A stretch of DNA of 64,000 bases from Tranzscheliella williamsii (taxonomy: Eukaryota > Basidiomycota > Ustilaginomycetes > Ustilaginales > Ustilaginaceae). Positions 1 to 9,293 of the stretch are shown piece by piece (positions within the stretch are counted from its first letter, which is position 1; every line of letters begins with the position of its first letter). A model generated the notes under the pieces. The model saw nothing but the letters and a program-made list of their open reading frames with translations, was not told the DNA's origin and searched no databases. Where the stretch lies: the NCBI GenBank assembly GCA_023212725.1, contig JALBYF010000001.1, forward strand, positions 558,001-622,000, read 5' to 3'. A program made the translations under genes and the position numbers.

Positions 1-445
1 CGCCATGCTTTCCACCGGTCAGATCTCCCGATGGTTTGATGCAGCAACCGCCGCCGGCAGTCGACCTTTGCTCCGCCAATCAGCGAAAGTCACTTGCAAT
101 CCGCTGTCCAGTTACCATGCGCCGTTTCTAGAGTCACGTTGCTCATCCCTCCATTGTGCCTGGCCGTGCATGAATGTCCGACACCTGCTCCGCGGGTTCG
201 GTTGTGCCACTTCCGAGCATCTCTGCGTCTGTTCATCTTGCTTCGCCCGCCCCTGCTTAAAGTAGCTTTATCTCATCCACCCCCCCGTCCGTCCACCGTT
301 AGTACCACCACCGTCGTTTCTCCGTCAGATTTGCCGTCGCAGCAGCTCCTCTTTTTGCCTGACGGAAGGTCGCACCTACTTCCGCGACGCATTGCGGTTC
401 CAAGGCCAAACCATCACATTGCCGGGCGAGCGCGGCCAAGCCATC
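1..445. other. 5' flank of the ABC transporter gene
   Basis: No gene is supported here. The reading frame of the ABC transporter extends upstream to a TTG at 392, but the first ATG in that frame is at 446, so this stretch is read as promoter and 5' leader. It is pyrimidine-rich between about 270 and 360, as fungal leaders often are. An upstream gene could end to the left of the window. Confidence 0.5.
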
Positions 446-3400
446 ATGTTGCTTGGCGGACAGGGCCTCGTCGACTGGAGATTGTTTTCCCCGACGTTCA
501 TCTTCGACGCTGTCCTGCCGTCTTTGCTCGTTGTAGCTCTACTCTTCCACCGACTCGCACCCACCGTGGCCCCCGAGAAACGGCATTGGCTAGCTAAGCT
601 TCTCGACGACCTGGTGACTCCTCAGGACGTCCTCGAGAATGACCAGTATGAGGCGCACGCTGCGGGCGAGGCGCACCAGGTAGAACGGCCGTCATCTTCC
701 CCGTCGGACGCAGTCTCTTCGAGCTATGGTGCCCTTGCCGCGTCCTCGGCACGCTACACCCACGCTGCGGGCTCCGAGTCGGAGACCACCCCGCTGCTAG
801 CCTCTAGCTCCACAAAGCATACACACAAGGCCAACGAGGGCGTCAGTCCTCGCCAGCCTCTGGTCGTCACGGTCAGTCTGGTGTCAGTCAACCTAGCCCA
901 TCTGCTCGTCTGGCTGGCCGCCTTCGCATTTGCTCTCTTCGGCGGCACCAAGGCGGATGTGGTCGGCGACGAGGATGGCACAAAGGGCGCCTTCGGCCTT
1001 GCCCTCATCGCTGCCCTGCAGACATTTGGCTGGGCATCTGCCTTTCTCGACTCGGCCTTGTTCCCTTCCCCGACGCCACCCTATGGCCTGCTCTGGTTCT
1101 ACTGCCTCCAACTCGTCGGTTCAGGCGTTTCCGGCTACTATGCCATCTTTGAGGTACCGCACCCACCTCTCTCGCCCCCGCATTCGTATCAGCTTGCCTC
1201 TCCGATCTTCCATATCCTTTCCTTCTTTCTAACGTTGGTCGCCATCAGCTCCATATTGAGCCTCCCGCTTCAGGTCTACGACCGCGATCCCCAGTACGAT
1301 AGAGGCGGACATCCTCCGCCCTTGGAGGACTACTGCAGCCTGTGGCAATGGATCAGCTTCCGGTGGGTCAATCCGATCGTCGCATTGGCGGCCACCCGGC
1401 CGCTGGAGGAAAAGGACGTCTGGCAGCTGAGCAAGCTCTCCAAGGCACGTCTGATGCTCAAGAAAACCCGCCAGCTTCAGCAGGACGATGCGCGCAACTA
1501 TGCCGACGCTCGAGCAAACCAGACGAGCGCCACCGACGCCGCCGACGCAGCTACGGAGAGGTGGAAGCCAAGCATCGTCCGACAGGTGATCATGATGAAC
1601 TCGAGGGACTTGGTGCTCGACTTTAGCCTCACCATCCTTTCCTACAGTCTGGCCTACCTCAGCCCCTTTTTCATCAAGCAGATTCTCGGCGCCCTCCAGT
1701 CTATCGAGCAAGATGGACAATCAAGGATGTTTCTCACGCTGCCCAGCCTCGTACAGTTCGCCGGCATGGCACCGAGCGTTGGGCCTGTGCTTCCTGGTCA
1801 TCAGCACTTGTCCGTCCAAACCTACTTTCCCTTTGTCCAATCTGTCGCCACATCGGTGGGCAACATTGACCCTACACGCAAGCGGGCCTACCTTTTCGCT
1901 CTCTTCGCCTTTGTCTCGTCCGTGATCAAGTCACAGGCCGACCTCCAACATCTATACTACGGTCGGCGGGCAGGCGTACGCATCAAGTCCCAACTGACTC
2001 TGGCTGTATACGACAAGGCCCTGAAGCGCAAGGATGTCTCGGGTCTTGTCGACAACTCCTCTTCCTCGGCCGACAGTGCCAACAAAACAGCGCCGGCACA
2101 GGACAGCAAAGCCGAAGCAGCCACCAAGAAGCCGGAGGAGGATAACAACTCGGCCAGTGTGGGCAAGATCGTCAACATCATGGCGACCGACGTCAACCGG
2201 GTCTCCTTGACCATATCGTCACTTTACATGGTCTATTCCACTCCGGTGGAGCTCGTTATTGCGATTACCTTCCTCTACCGACTGCTTGGCTTGTCTGCCT
2301 TTGCAGGCGTTGTTTTCGCTCTCTTGATCATCCCCTTCCAACAGTGGTTGACCAATCAGACCATCTTTATCAACAAGAACCTGTCGAAGGCCAGGGACAA
2401 GAGAGTCACCATCCTCAACGAGCTGATCTCGTCGATCCGCTTCATCAAATTCTTCGCCTGGGAACGGGGCTGGTCGGACCGGGTCTTGCAGGCGCGCGAA
2501 AAGGAGCTGGCCTGGTTCTTCCGCATGGTCTTTATCAACATGGGTATGCTATCTTCCTTTGGCCTTGTTCCCATCGTCTTCAATGTCTCTGCCTTTGCGT
2601 CCTACACCTTGGTCGAGGGCAAGACGCTCGACGTGGCCACCAGCTTCACGGCCATCGCCCTCTTCGCGATGCTCAGGAACCCGCTCAACGTGCTGCCGAT
2701 GATCATCAACGAGCTTCTCCAGACCAAAGTCTCACTTGACCGGATCAACAAGTTTTTGGAGGAGGATGAAGTTCCTCCTTGGGTCGCCGAAAACAGGAAC
2801 GGAGCAGAGACCTGCGCGGATGCCGACCAAGGCCTTCTGAAGCTCGACAACGCCACTTTCACATGGCAGACGGACCAGGCGTCATCAACGCCGGCAACCC
2901 CACCCAAGAAGTCTTGGCTCTCACGCCTGTCGTTCTGGAAAAAAACGGATACTGCGGCTGGCTCAGCCACTCCCGAGGTGCGAACCGGACTCGACGACCC
3001 GGATGCTTCGCCAGAAGAGCCGTTCGCGCTGACGGATATTACGCTCCACCCTCCGCCGGGCCAAATCACACTGGTCTGCGGGCCTACGGGCTCTGGAAAG
3101 TCGTCGCTCCTCGCCGCAATCCTGGGGGAAATGGACCTGGTCCGCGGCAGTGTCTCTCTGCCAAAGAAGCAGCTCCGCTTGCTGAGTGGCGGTGTAGCCT
3201 ACTGCAGTCAGACGCCCTGGCTGGAGACGATGAGCATCCGGGACAACATTGTTTTCGGCCAAGCCTTCAACGAAGAACGCTACCAAACGGTCTTGGACAA
3301 GTGCTGTCTTCTACCGGACCTCAAGACCTTGCCAGACTCGGACAATACCGAGATTGGCGAGAACGGTGTCTCTCTGTCCGGCGGTCAGAAGGCCAGGGTC

Positions 3401-5827
3401 GCGTTGGCCAGGGCGGTCTACTCTCGCGCGCCTATTCTTCTTCTGGACGACGTCTTGGCAGCGGTAGATTCGCACACAGCCAGAAGGCTGGTTGACGAGT
3501 GCCTTCTCGGCGACTTGGTAAGCGGAAGGACCGTGCTCCTGGTCACACACCACGTCGAGACCGTGCTTCCTCACGTCAGCCATGTTGTCCTACTGGAAAA
3601 CGGCCAGATCACCTCGAGTGGCGCGCCGGCCGAACTCAAGGCGGACGGGCACTTTGCCACGCTGGCACAGCCGCATGCGGAAGACGCTGGGAAAGAAGCA
3701 GCCAGGGACCAGCTGATCGAGCAGGAAGCGGATGTTGCCCTCGCCCATGCCCAAGCGCAGGCAAAAGCGGACGAGGAGGGCGGAACGGATGCCGTTCCAG
3801 CGGCGCCATCGCCCTCCAAGGCCAGCCAGGACGAGAGAGGAAAACTGGTCCAGGCCGAGTCCAAAGCAAGCGGTTCCGTCAAGCGCGAGATCTACGCCAC
3901 GTATCTGAGTGCATTCGGCTACTTTTTTGTTGCCGTTGTCCTGGCCTGCGTACTGGTGGGGCGCTCCTTCGACGTGCTGGAGAAGTACTGGCTCTCGTTT
4001 TGGGGCAGCGCCTACGAGCGCCGCGACGCTGGTCGGAGACATTGGCTGCCAAGACCACAAGACAGCGTCGCGCCGTATCTTGTCATCTACGCGGCGATTC
4101 AGCTGTCGATGCTGTTGCTGCAGGTGCTCTCGGCGGGTATCGGGTTCTGGGCTTCGATTGGAGCGGGACGGAAGCTCTTTCGGCGCATGCTGTTGGTCGT
4201 CGTCCGCTCGCCGACACGCTTCTTCGACCAGACACCGACCGGCCGGATCCTGAACCGGTTCACCAAGGACGTGGAAACCGTCGACCAGTCTCTCTTCTGG
4301 AATATCCGGCATGTCGCTCTTTTTGGCGCTACCACCCTCTTCTCGAGTCTGACCATCGCGTTCACCATTCCGCCGTTTGTGCCGTTCATGCTGCTTCTCA
4401 CCTACGCGTACTACAAGACGGCGGTTGCGTATTTGGGAGCGGCTCGCGATCTGCGCCGGCTAGAGTCGGTCACGCGCTCGCCCATCTTCCAGTCCTTCTC
4501 CGAGGTCCTGAATGGGATTGCCACGGTCCGCGCTTTCGGAGCGCAGGAGCGGTTCTTGGAGGGCTTGTTCCGCCGGCTGGACACCACTCAAAGCTGCTAT
4601 AATCTCTTTTGGATGACGAATCGGTGGCTGATGCTGCGCTTTGATTTCATGGGCGCGGTGACGGTGTTCGGTGCGTCCATCTTGGCGCTTGCCGGCGGTG
4701 TCCCTGCCGGTCTGGCGGGAATTGCCATCACACAGGCTCAGGCCTTTGTCCTGGCCATGTACTGGCTCTGTCGGTGCTGGACCGGCTTCGAGATGGATCT
4801 GAACTCGGTGGAGCGCATGCACGAGTACCTCTCGCTGCCGCAAGAGCCGGCGGCCGTGGTCGAGTCCAACCGGCCGCCCGCGTCGTGGCCCTCCAAGGTC
4901 GACAGCAGGGGCATCCAAGTCAAGGATCTGGTGCTCAAGTATGCGCCCGATCTGGATCCGGTCCTGCAAGGCATCAGCTTCGACATCCAGGCTGGCGAAA
5001 AGATCGGCCTGGTTGGCAGGACCGGCTCAGGCAAGAGTACACTCGCCCTTGCCTTTTTCCGGTTCGTCGAGTACGAGGCAGGATCGATTGTGATCGATGG
5101 CATGGACATCAGCAAGATCGGTCTAGACGACCTCCGAAGCAGGCTGACCATCATCCCGCAGGATCCTGTTCTGTTCAGCGGCACGATCCGCGACAATCTG
5201 GACCCGTTCAACGAGCGATCTGACGAAGAGTGCATGCTTGCGCTCAAGAGGGTCAATCTGAAGACGAGCACGAGCAATACGGCCGCTGCTAGCATGCTGC
5301 CGAGCCGTGCTGGGTCTGTCCACGAGGGTCTAGATGCGAACCATGGCTCTTCCGCAGCCGAGGCGGCCTCGAGCGGCACGGCGACGCTGGCAGCGGGCCG
5401 ATCGAGCGGCCTGCTCTTCACGCTCGAGACGCGCGTCGCCGAGGGCGGGAGCAACTTCTCGCAGGGCCAGCGCCAGCTGATCTCGCTGGCGCGCGCGCTG
5501 CTGCGCTCCTCGCCGATCATCTTTATGGACGAGGCGACCGCGTCGGTCGACTTTGAGACGGACACGCTCATCCAGCGCACCCTCCGCGCGCCGCTGGACA
5601 CCGAGCAAACCCACAAGACCACCATCATCACCATCGCCCACCGCCTCAAGACCATCATCGACTACGACCGCATCCTCGTCCTCGACAAGGGCAAGATCGC
5701 AGAGTACGACACCCCCGCCGCGCTCCTCGCAGCCAAGGGCATCTTCTACCACATGTGTCGCAACACCGGCGAGCTCGCCGAGCTAGAGACCGCCGCCCAA
5801 CACGCGCAACAAGCCAAGCGCCGCTAG
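446..5827 (+). CDS. ABCC-family (MRP-type) ABC transporter
   Basis: A 1793-residue full-length ABC transporter of the ABCC/MRP family, which moves conjugated or bulky organic anions across the vacuolar or plasma membrane. The N-terminus holds several hydrophobic segments before the first canonical membrane domain (a TMD0-like extension), as in the yeast Ycf1/Ybt1 group. NBD1 has Walker A GPTGSGKSS near residue 878, signature LSGGQ near 977 and a Walker B ending DD rather than DE near 1000. NBD2 has GRTGSGKST near 1523, a variant signature FSQGQ near 1671 and an intact MDEATA Walker B. Degenerate site 1 paired with canonical site 2 is the ABCC hallmark. A Ser/Ala/Gly-rich insert sits in NBD2 between the Q-loop and the signature. 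The first in-frame ATG is at 446; an upstream TTG was not used. Substrate and exact membrane cannot be told from sequence. No intron is needed. Confidence 0.95.
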   Translation: MLLGGQGLVDWRLFSPTFIFDAVLPSLLVVALLFHRLAPTVAPEKRHWLAKLLDDLVTPQDVLENDQYEAHAAGEAHQVERPSSSPSDAVSSSYGALAASSARYTHAAGSESETTPLLASSSTKHTHKANEGVSPRQPLVVTVSLVSVNLAHLLVWLAAFAFALFGGTKADVVGDEDGTKGAFGLALIAALQTFGWASAFLDSALFPSPTPPYGLLWFYCLQLVGSGVSGYYAIFEVPHPPLSPPHSYQLASPIFHILSFFLTLVAISSILSLPLQVYDRDPQYDRGGHPPPLEDYCSLWQWISFRWVNPIVALAATRPLEEKDVWQLSKLSKARLMLKKTRQLQQDDARNYADARANQTSATDAADAATERWKPSIVRQVIMMNSRDLVLDFSLTILSYSLAYLSPFFIKQILGALQSIEQDGQSRMFLTLPSLVQFAGMAPSVGPVLPGHQHLSVQTYFPFVQSVATSVGNIDPTRKRAYLFALFAFVSSVIKSQADLQHLYYGRRAGVRIKSQLTLAVYDKALKRKDVSGLVDNSSSSADSANKTAPAQDSKAEAATKKPEEDNNSASVGKIVNIMATDVNRVSLTISSLYMVYSTPVELVIAITFLYRLLGLSAFAGVVFALLIIPFQQWLTNQTIFINKNLSKARDKRVTILNELISSIRFIKFFAWERGWSDRVLQAREKELAWFFRMVFINMGMLSSFGLVPIVFNVSAFASYTLVEGKTLDVATSFTAIALFAMLRNPLNVLPMIINELLQTKVSLDRINKFLEEDEVPPWVAENRNGAETCADADQGLLKLDNATFTWQTDQASSTPATPPKKSWLSRLSFWKKTDTAAGSATPEVRTGLDDPDASPEEPFALTDITLHPPPGQITLVCGPTGSGKSSLLAAILGEMDLVRGSVSLPKKQLRLLSGGVAYCSQTPWLETMSIRDNIVFGQAFNEERYQTVLDKCCLLPDLKTLPDSDNTEIGENGVSLSGGQKARVALARAVYSRAPILLLDDVLAAVDSHTARRLVDECLLGDLVSGRTVLLVTHHVETVLPHVSHVVLLENGQITSSGAPAELKADGHFATLAQPHAEDAGKEAARDQLIEQEADVALAHAQAQAKADEEGGTDAVPAAPSPSKASQDERGKLVQAESKASGSVKREIYATYLSAFGYFFVAVVLACVLVGRSFDVLEKYWLSFWGSAYERRDAGRRHWLPRPQDSVAPYLVIYAAIQLSMLLLQVLSAGIGFWASIGAGRKLFRRMLLVVVRSPTRFFDQTPTGRILNRFTKDVETVDQSLFWNIRHVALFGATTLFSSLTIAFTIPPFVPFMLLLTYAYYKTAVAYLGAARDLRRLESVTRSPIFQSFSEVLNGIATVRAFGAQERFLEGLFRRLDTTQSCYNLFWMTNRWLMLRFDFMGAVTVFGASILALAGGVPAGLAGIAITQAQAFVLAMYWLCRCWTGFEMDLNSVERMHEYLSLPQEPAAVVESNRPPASWPSKVDSRGIQVKDLVLKYAPDLDPVLQGISFDIQAGEKIGLVGRTGSGKSTLALAFFRFVEYEAGSIVIDGMDISKIGLDDLRSRLTIIPQDPVLFSGTIRDNLDPFNERSDEECMLALKRVNLKTSTSNTAAASMLPSRAGSVHEGLDANHGSSAAEAASSGTATLAAGRSSGLLFTLETRVAEGGSNFSQGQRQLISLARALLRSSPIIFMDEATASVDFETDTLIQRTLRAPLDTEQTHKTTIITIAHRLKTIIDYDRILVLDKGKIAEYDTPAALLAAKGIFYHMCRNTGELAELETAAQHAQQAKRR

Positions 5828-6523
5828 GCTACACCCTCCGCCCCAGATCCTCCTAACACCGCGCGACATGTACCTGACACTTAACATCCTCCATGCGGTA
5901 TCCAGAGGGCCGCGACGATAGTGTGAATCCATGTATGCATTTCCTAGCCTCTGTCGGTGTAAGTGCTCGACACTGACCGTCGTTACTGTAAGAGCGCAGC
6001 GTTCCACGAACCGCGCCGAGGAACTAGTCGATATTGTTAGATTCGCATCTACACTCCACGCATTATCGGATCTCATACTAGTTGGTCTGGGAAATAGCAA
6101 CCGATTACATGCCGATACCGGCATCTGCACGAAATTCGAACCCGACTTCAGCCCGTCCTTAGACGCGCTTGTAGGGAAGGAGACAGACGCGTGTGTCAGA
6201 TCGCTACAGCATGTTAGATTAACGTTTGGGCAGGCAAGGTCACGGTCACGTTGGCGAGGAGGATGCCGTTGTTCGACAGAGCTTCTTGGCTGCGCTCTAC
6301 GATAGCTGGACATGCACAGCTCTTCCCCTCCCCGCCTGCCTTTGGATAGGCGTATCCCCCCTGCCGACGGCGAGAGAGTTGCGCGCACGCGCTGTAGCTA
6401 CCAGCCCGCGGCGGTTCTCGCTTGACCGCTCTAGGTAGAGGACTGTCTACAGCCGTCAGCAACCTGCGGACATGGCAGGGCAATAGACCGGAGCAAGTGC
6501 ATCCAACGCGGCCGAAGTGCAGC
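5828..6523. other. Intergenic region, no gene seen
   Basis: About 700 bases between two genes on the same strand. A 124-codon frame at 5931-6305 has no recognisable domain and no composition like its neighbours, so it is not called. The region should hold the terminator of the ABC transporter and the promoter of the next gene. No tRNA-like fold was seen. Confidence 0.4.
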
Positions 6524-9094
6524 ATGTCGGCGTCGACCACGTCTCCGGCCCCGGTGATGGCCTCCTACCCGTCGACGTCGGTTATCGCCTCCCCCCCGCG
6601 CACCAACGGGTCGCGCCGGCCTCTCCCCGCACCGGACTCGTCGACCCTGGCCGACCTCTACAACAGCCGATACGCCTCCGAAAACGGACCCCCTCCCGCC
6701 CGGGCACTCCCGCCAGCCAGAACCGCCGCCCATCAGCAGCCGGTCGCCTCGTTGGCAGACCTCTACAATCGCAGATACGACCAGGAACACAGCAGCAATC
6801 AGACGAGCACCTCGTCTCGCATTGCCGCAAATGCCCCTCCTCCCGCCTTCCACAAACAAGAACCGGCCCGCAAGCATGTCGGCGCAGCACGCGAGCCCCT
6901 GGGCCAAAATAACCCCTTCCAGCCGGATATGGTTCCGCGGGCACTGGCTGACGCCGGCTCTGCTAGCGACGCGGAAGAGATCGAGCCGGACCGCATCTAC
7001 TTTTCGCACTCGCCGGTGCGGCGCACCAACATCCTGGGCGCGCCTCCCATGAGCTCCGGTAGTGACAGCGACGATGAAGATCTGGTCGATGAGCCACCTT
7101 CTCTCTCGCGTTCGCCAACACCAGCGCCAGGGAACGCTGCCCACTCAGCACCTATCGCCGTCGCACAAGACCCGCCTGCAAATACCCACTCTTCGGCTGT
7201 CTCTGCGGCAAACTCCCCCTCTTTGGCTGTCTCTGTCGGAGAAGTGGCCATGTCTGACTTGACTACCGATGTGATCGGTAGTATCGCTGTTGTGGACGAC
7301 TCGGACACTGATCATGTTCAGGTGCCACGCAGCTTGGTCGAGCTGGACAGCGAGGTGATCGGCACGGCAGCCGCACAGCACATAGCCTTACCAGCTAGCC
7401 TCCAGCCTCCCGAGCGATCAGAGCTGCCGGTCTCCGTTGGTAGTTCTCCGCCATCGTCGTCGCCGCCATCTGGTGCGGAGCTGGAGAGAGTAGCGGCGAA
7501 GCGTGTCAGCCCCAATTACGATGATGAAATCTCTGACACGGCAGGAGCAGCGGTTTTTATCTTTCCGCCGCGCAAACCGATGCGAGAAAAGCTAGCGGGA
7601 TGGACTTCTTCGTCGTGTGCCTCTTCCGATGCCGAAGCGGAAGAGCAAGATTCTCGCTTTGCGTCGCGCGAGCTGTCGGAGCTGCCTCACATCACAGAGG
7701 TGCGGCTTGCCGCTACATCGTCCGGCAAACCGATGGGCGCCAGCTCCGGGATTGAATCCATCAACGACTCGGACAACGATATATCGCGTCGCTACCCAAA
7801 GAGGATGCGCGCCGTGAGGGACTACAACCTGCTGCGCATCGCGGAAGTGAGCTTCAGCCACAATGCCAAGTACGGCTCCTCGCCGTCGGGCCTGGCCGCG
7901 GCGTCTTCGGGAGCGCGGCCCAAGAGGTCCAAGTATCCGGCCATCGAGGCCAGTCCGGAGTTCTTTGAAGCGCTGCGCTCGGGGCGCACGCAGCCGTCCA
8001 GTTTATCAGCCCTACGCGCGCCAAGGCGGCGGCCTGCTTCGTTTCTCGACTTTCTCAGCTCGCGCGCAAATACCGCGGCGGCCGAGGCGGCCTCGACGCT
8101 GCGTTTCGCAGAGAAGGACCTACAGCATCTTGTCCAACGGCGGCTAGAGCCGTCGGCGGCTTGGCACATCTCGGTCGCACCGGCGGACGGCACACTGGCC
8201 GGGCTGAGATCGAGCACAAGAGCATGGCTAGGCGTGCACGACGCAAAACAGGTCGACCCAAGACCGAATGGGTCGCTTGTCCCCGTTGCTTTGCCGAGCG
8301 GTGGCGATCGGACAGCTCAGACACTGACGGCGGCGAGGTTGGCGAAGGTGACGACGCCGCCACGGAGCGCCGAGCTGTTGGCACGGGTTTCTGCGCTGGG
8401 CGAGCCGCACCTCGTGCTGCGCCAGACGCGGGAGGGCGAGCTGGAGAGCGTGCGGAAGCGGCTCAAGCTGGCGCGGTCGTGCAAGCTGCCGCTGCCGGGC
8501 GCGCTCAAGGTGCTGGTGGATCTGGAGAAGGCCGAGAAGATGCGGCTCGACGAGACCTTGCCCGAGCTGGCGCGCCTCGCCGCCGAAAGCCAGGCGCGCG
8601 CCAAGGGCCAGCTCGTCGTGGCGCAAAATACCGACTGGCTCGCCGTCCAGATGGATGCCGCCGGCCGCGCCCGCTTTGCCAAGCTCCAGTGCGCCACCGG
8701 CGGCGAGCTGCGCGTCTACTTTGCAACCGCCCGCGCCGGGGTCCCGGCGCACCCGGCCGCACCAGCGCCGTCGGTCCAGATCAGCGTGCCCCTCCCCGCA
8801 CCACCCCGCTCCTCCCTCGCGCCCTACCGTGCCCCGCGCTCGCCGCCCAAGAAGCCCACCCCACCCACCACCGCCAAGCGCGCCAAGAAGCGACGCCGCT
8901 CCGCCTCCCCCACCGCCTCCGACCCCGAGCTTGACGCCCTGCTCGACAGCATCCGTGCCAGCCTCCGCCGCGACTCCCCCCCCAAGCCCCGCCCCACCCC
9001 CTCGCCCGCACACGGCGGCTGGGCCGGCGTCTCCGCCTGGTACACCACCCGCAACGCCTTCTCCCCCACCCCGCAAAACCCCCGCCGCCCTTAG
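6524..9094 (+). CDS. Large disordered protein of unknown function
   Basis: An 856-residue protein that I do not recognise. Most of it is low-complexity Ser/Pro/Ala/Asp sequence, so probably disordered. Visible structure: a short motif LADLYNxRY occurs twice near residues 42 and 77; a basic segment with KRMRAVRDYNLLRI lies near 430; a more ordered, Leu/Glu/Arg-rich helical stretch lies around 625-720; and the tail is very Pro/Lys/Arg-rich with a likely nuclear signal (KRAKKRRR). The start at 6524 is the first ATG, because the frame upstream opens on TTG. Basic clusters suggest a nuclear protein, which is inference only. It converges with the PPP4R2 gene, with 199 bases between stops. Confidence 0.75.
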   Translation: MSASTTSPAPVMASYPSTSVIASPPRTNGSRRPLPAPDSSTLADLYNSRYASENGPPPARALPPARTAAHQQPVASLADLYNRRYDQEHSSNQTSTSSRIAANAPPPAFHKQEPARKHVGAAREPLGQNNPFQPDMVPRALADAGSASDAEEIEPDRIYFSHSPVRRTNILGAPPMSSGSDSDDEDLVDEPPSLSRSPTPAPGNAAHSAPIAVAQDPPANTHSSAVSAANSPSLAVSVGEVAMSDLTTDVIGSIAVVDDSDTDHVQVPRSLVELDSEVIGTAAAQHIALPASLQPPERSELPVSVGSSPPSSSPPSGAELERVAAKRVSPNYDDEISDTAGAAVFIFPPRKPMREKLAGWTSSSCASSDAEAEEQDSRFASRELSELPHITEVRLAATSSGKPMGASSGIESINDSDNDISRRYPKRMRAVRDYNLLRIAEVSFSHNAKYGSSPSGLAAASSGARPKRSKYPAIEASPEFFEALRSGRTQPSSLSALRAPRRRPASFLDFLSSRANTAAAEAASTLRFAEKDLQHLVQRRLEPSAAWHISVAPADGTLAGLRSSTRAWLGVHDAKQVDPRPNGSLVPVALPSGGDRTAQTLTAARLAKVTTPPRSAELLARVSALGEPHLVLRQTREGELESVRKRLKLARSCKLPLPGALKVLVDLEKAEKMRLDETLPELARLAAESQARAKGQLVVAQNTDWLAVQMDAAGRARFAKLQCATGGELRVYFATARAGVPAHPAAPAPSVQISVPLPAPPRSSLAPYRAPRSPPKKPTPPTTAKRAKKRRRSASPTASDPELDALLDSIRASLRRDSPPKPRPTPSPAHGGWAGVSAWYTTRNAFSPTPQNPRRP

Positions 9095-9293
9095 ACCCCA
9101 CCCTGCACACCCCCACCCACCCCAGCACAGTCCACCGGGCGTGGCCACAACCATACCTTGAGCACCTAGTACACGTAAAAGTACATGCGAGGACCCGCGG
9201 AGCGAGCCGAGGAATCGCGGGGGTAGAGGCAGCGGAGTGGAAAGGCGGGGGTAGAGGCAGCGGGGTAGAAAGGCGGGGAAGGTCCGGGGTCGG

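Noticed and set aside
4738..5658. 306-codon antisense frame in the ABC transporter
   Set aside because: Fully inside the NBD2 coding region and without domain content.
6130..6150. GGGTTCGAATTT on the minus strand, possible tRNA T-arm
   Set aside because: No matching acceptor stem or anticodon arm.
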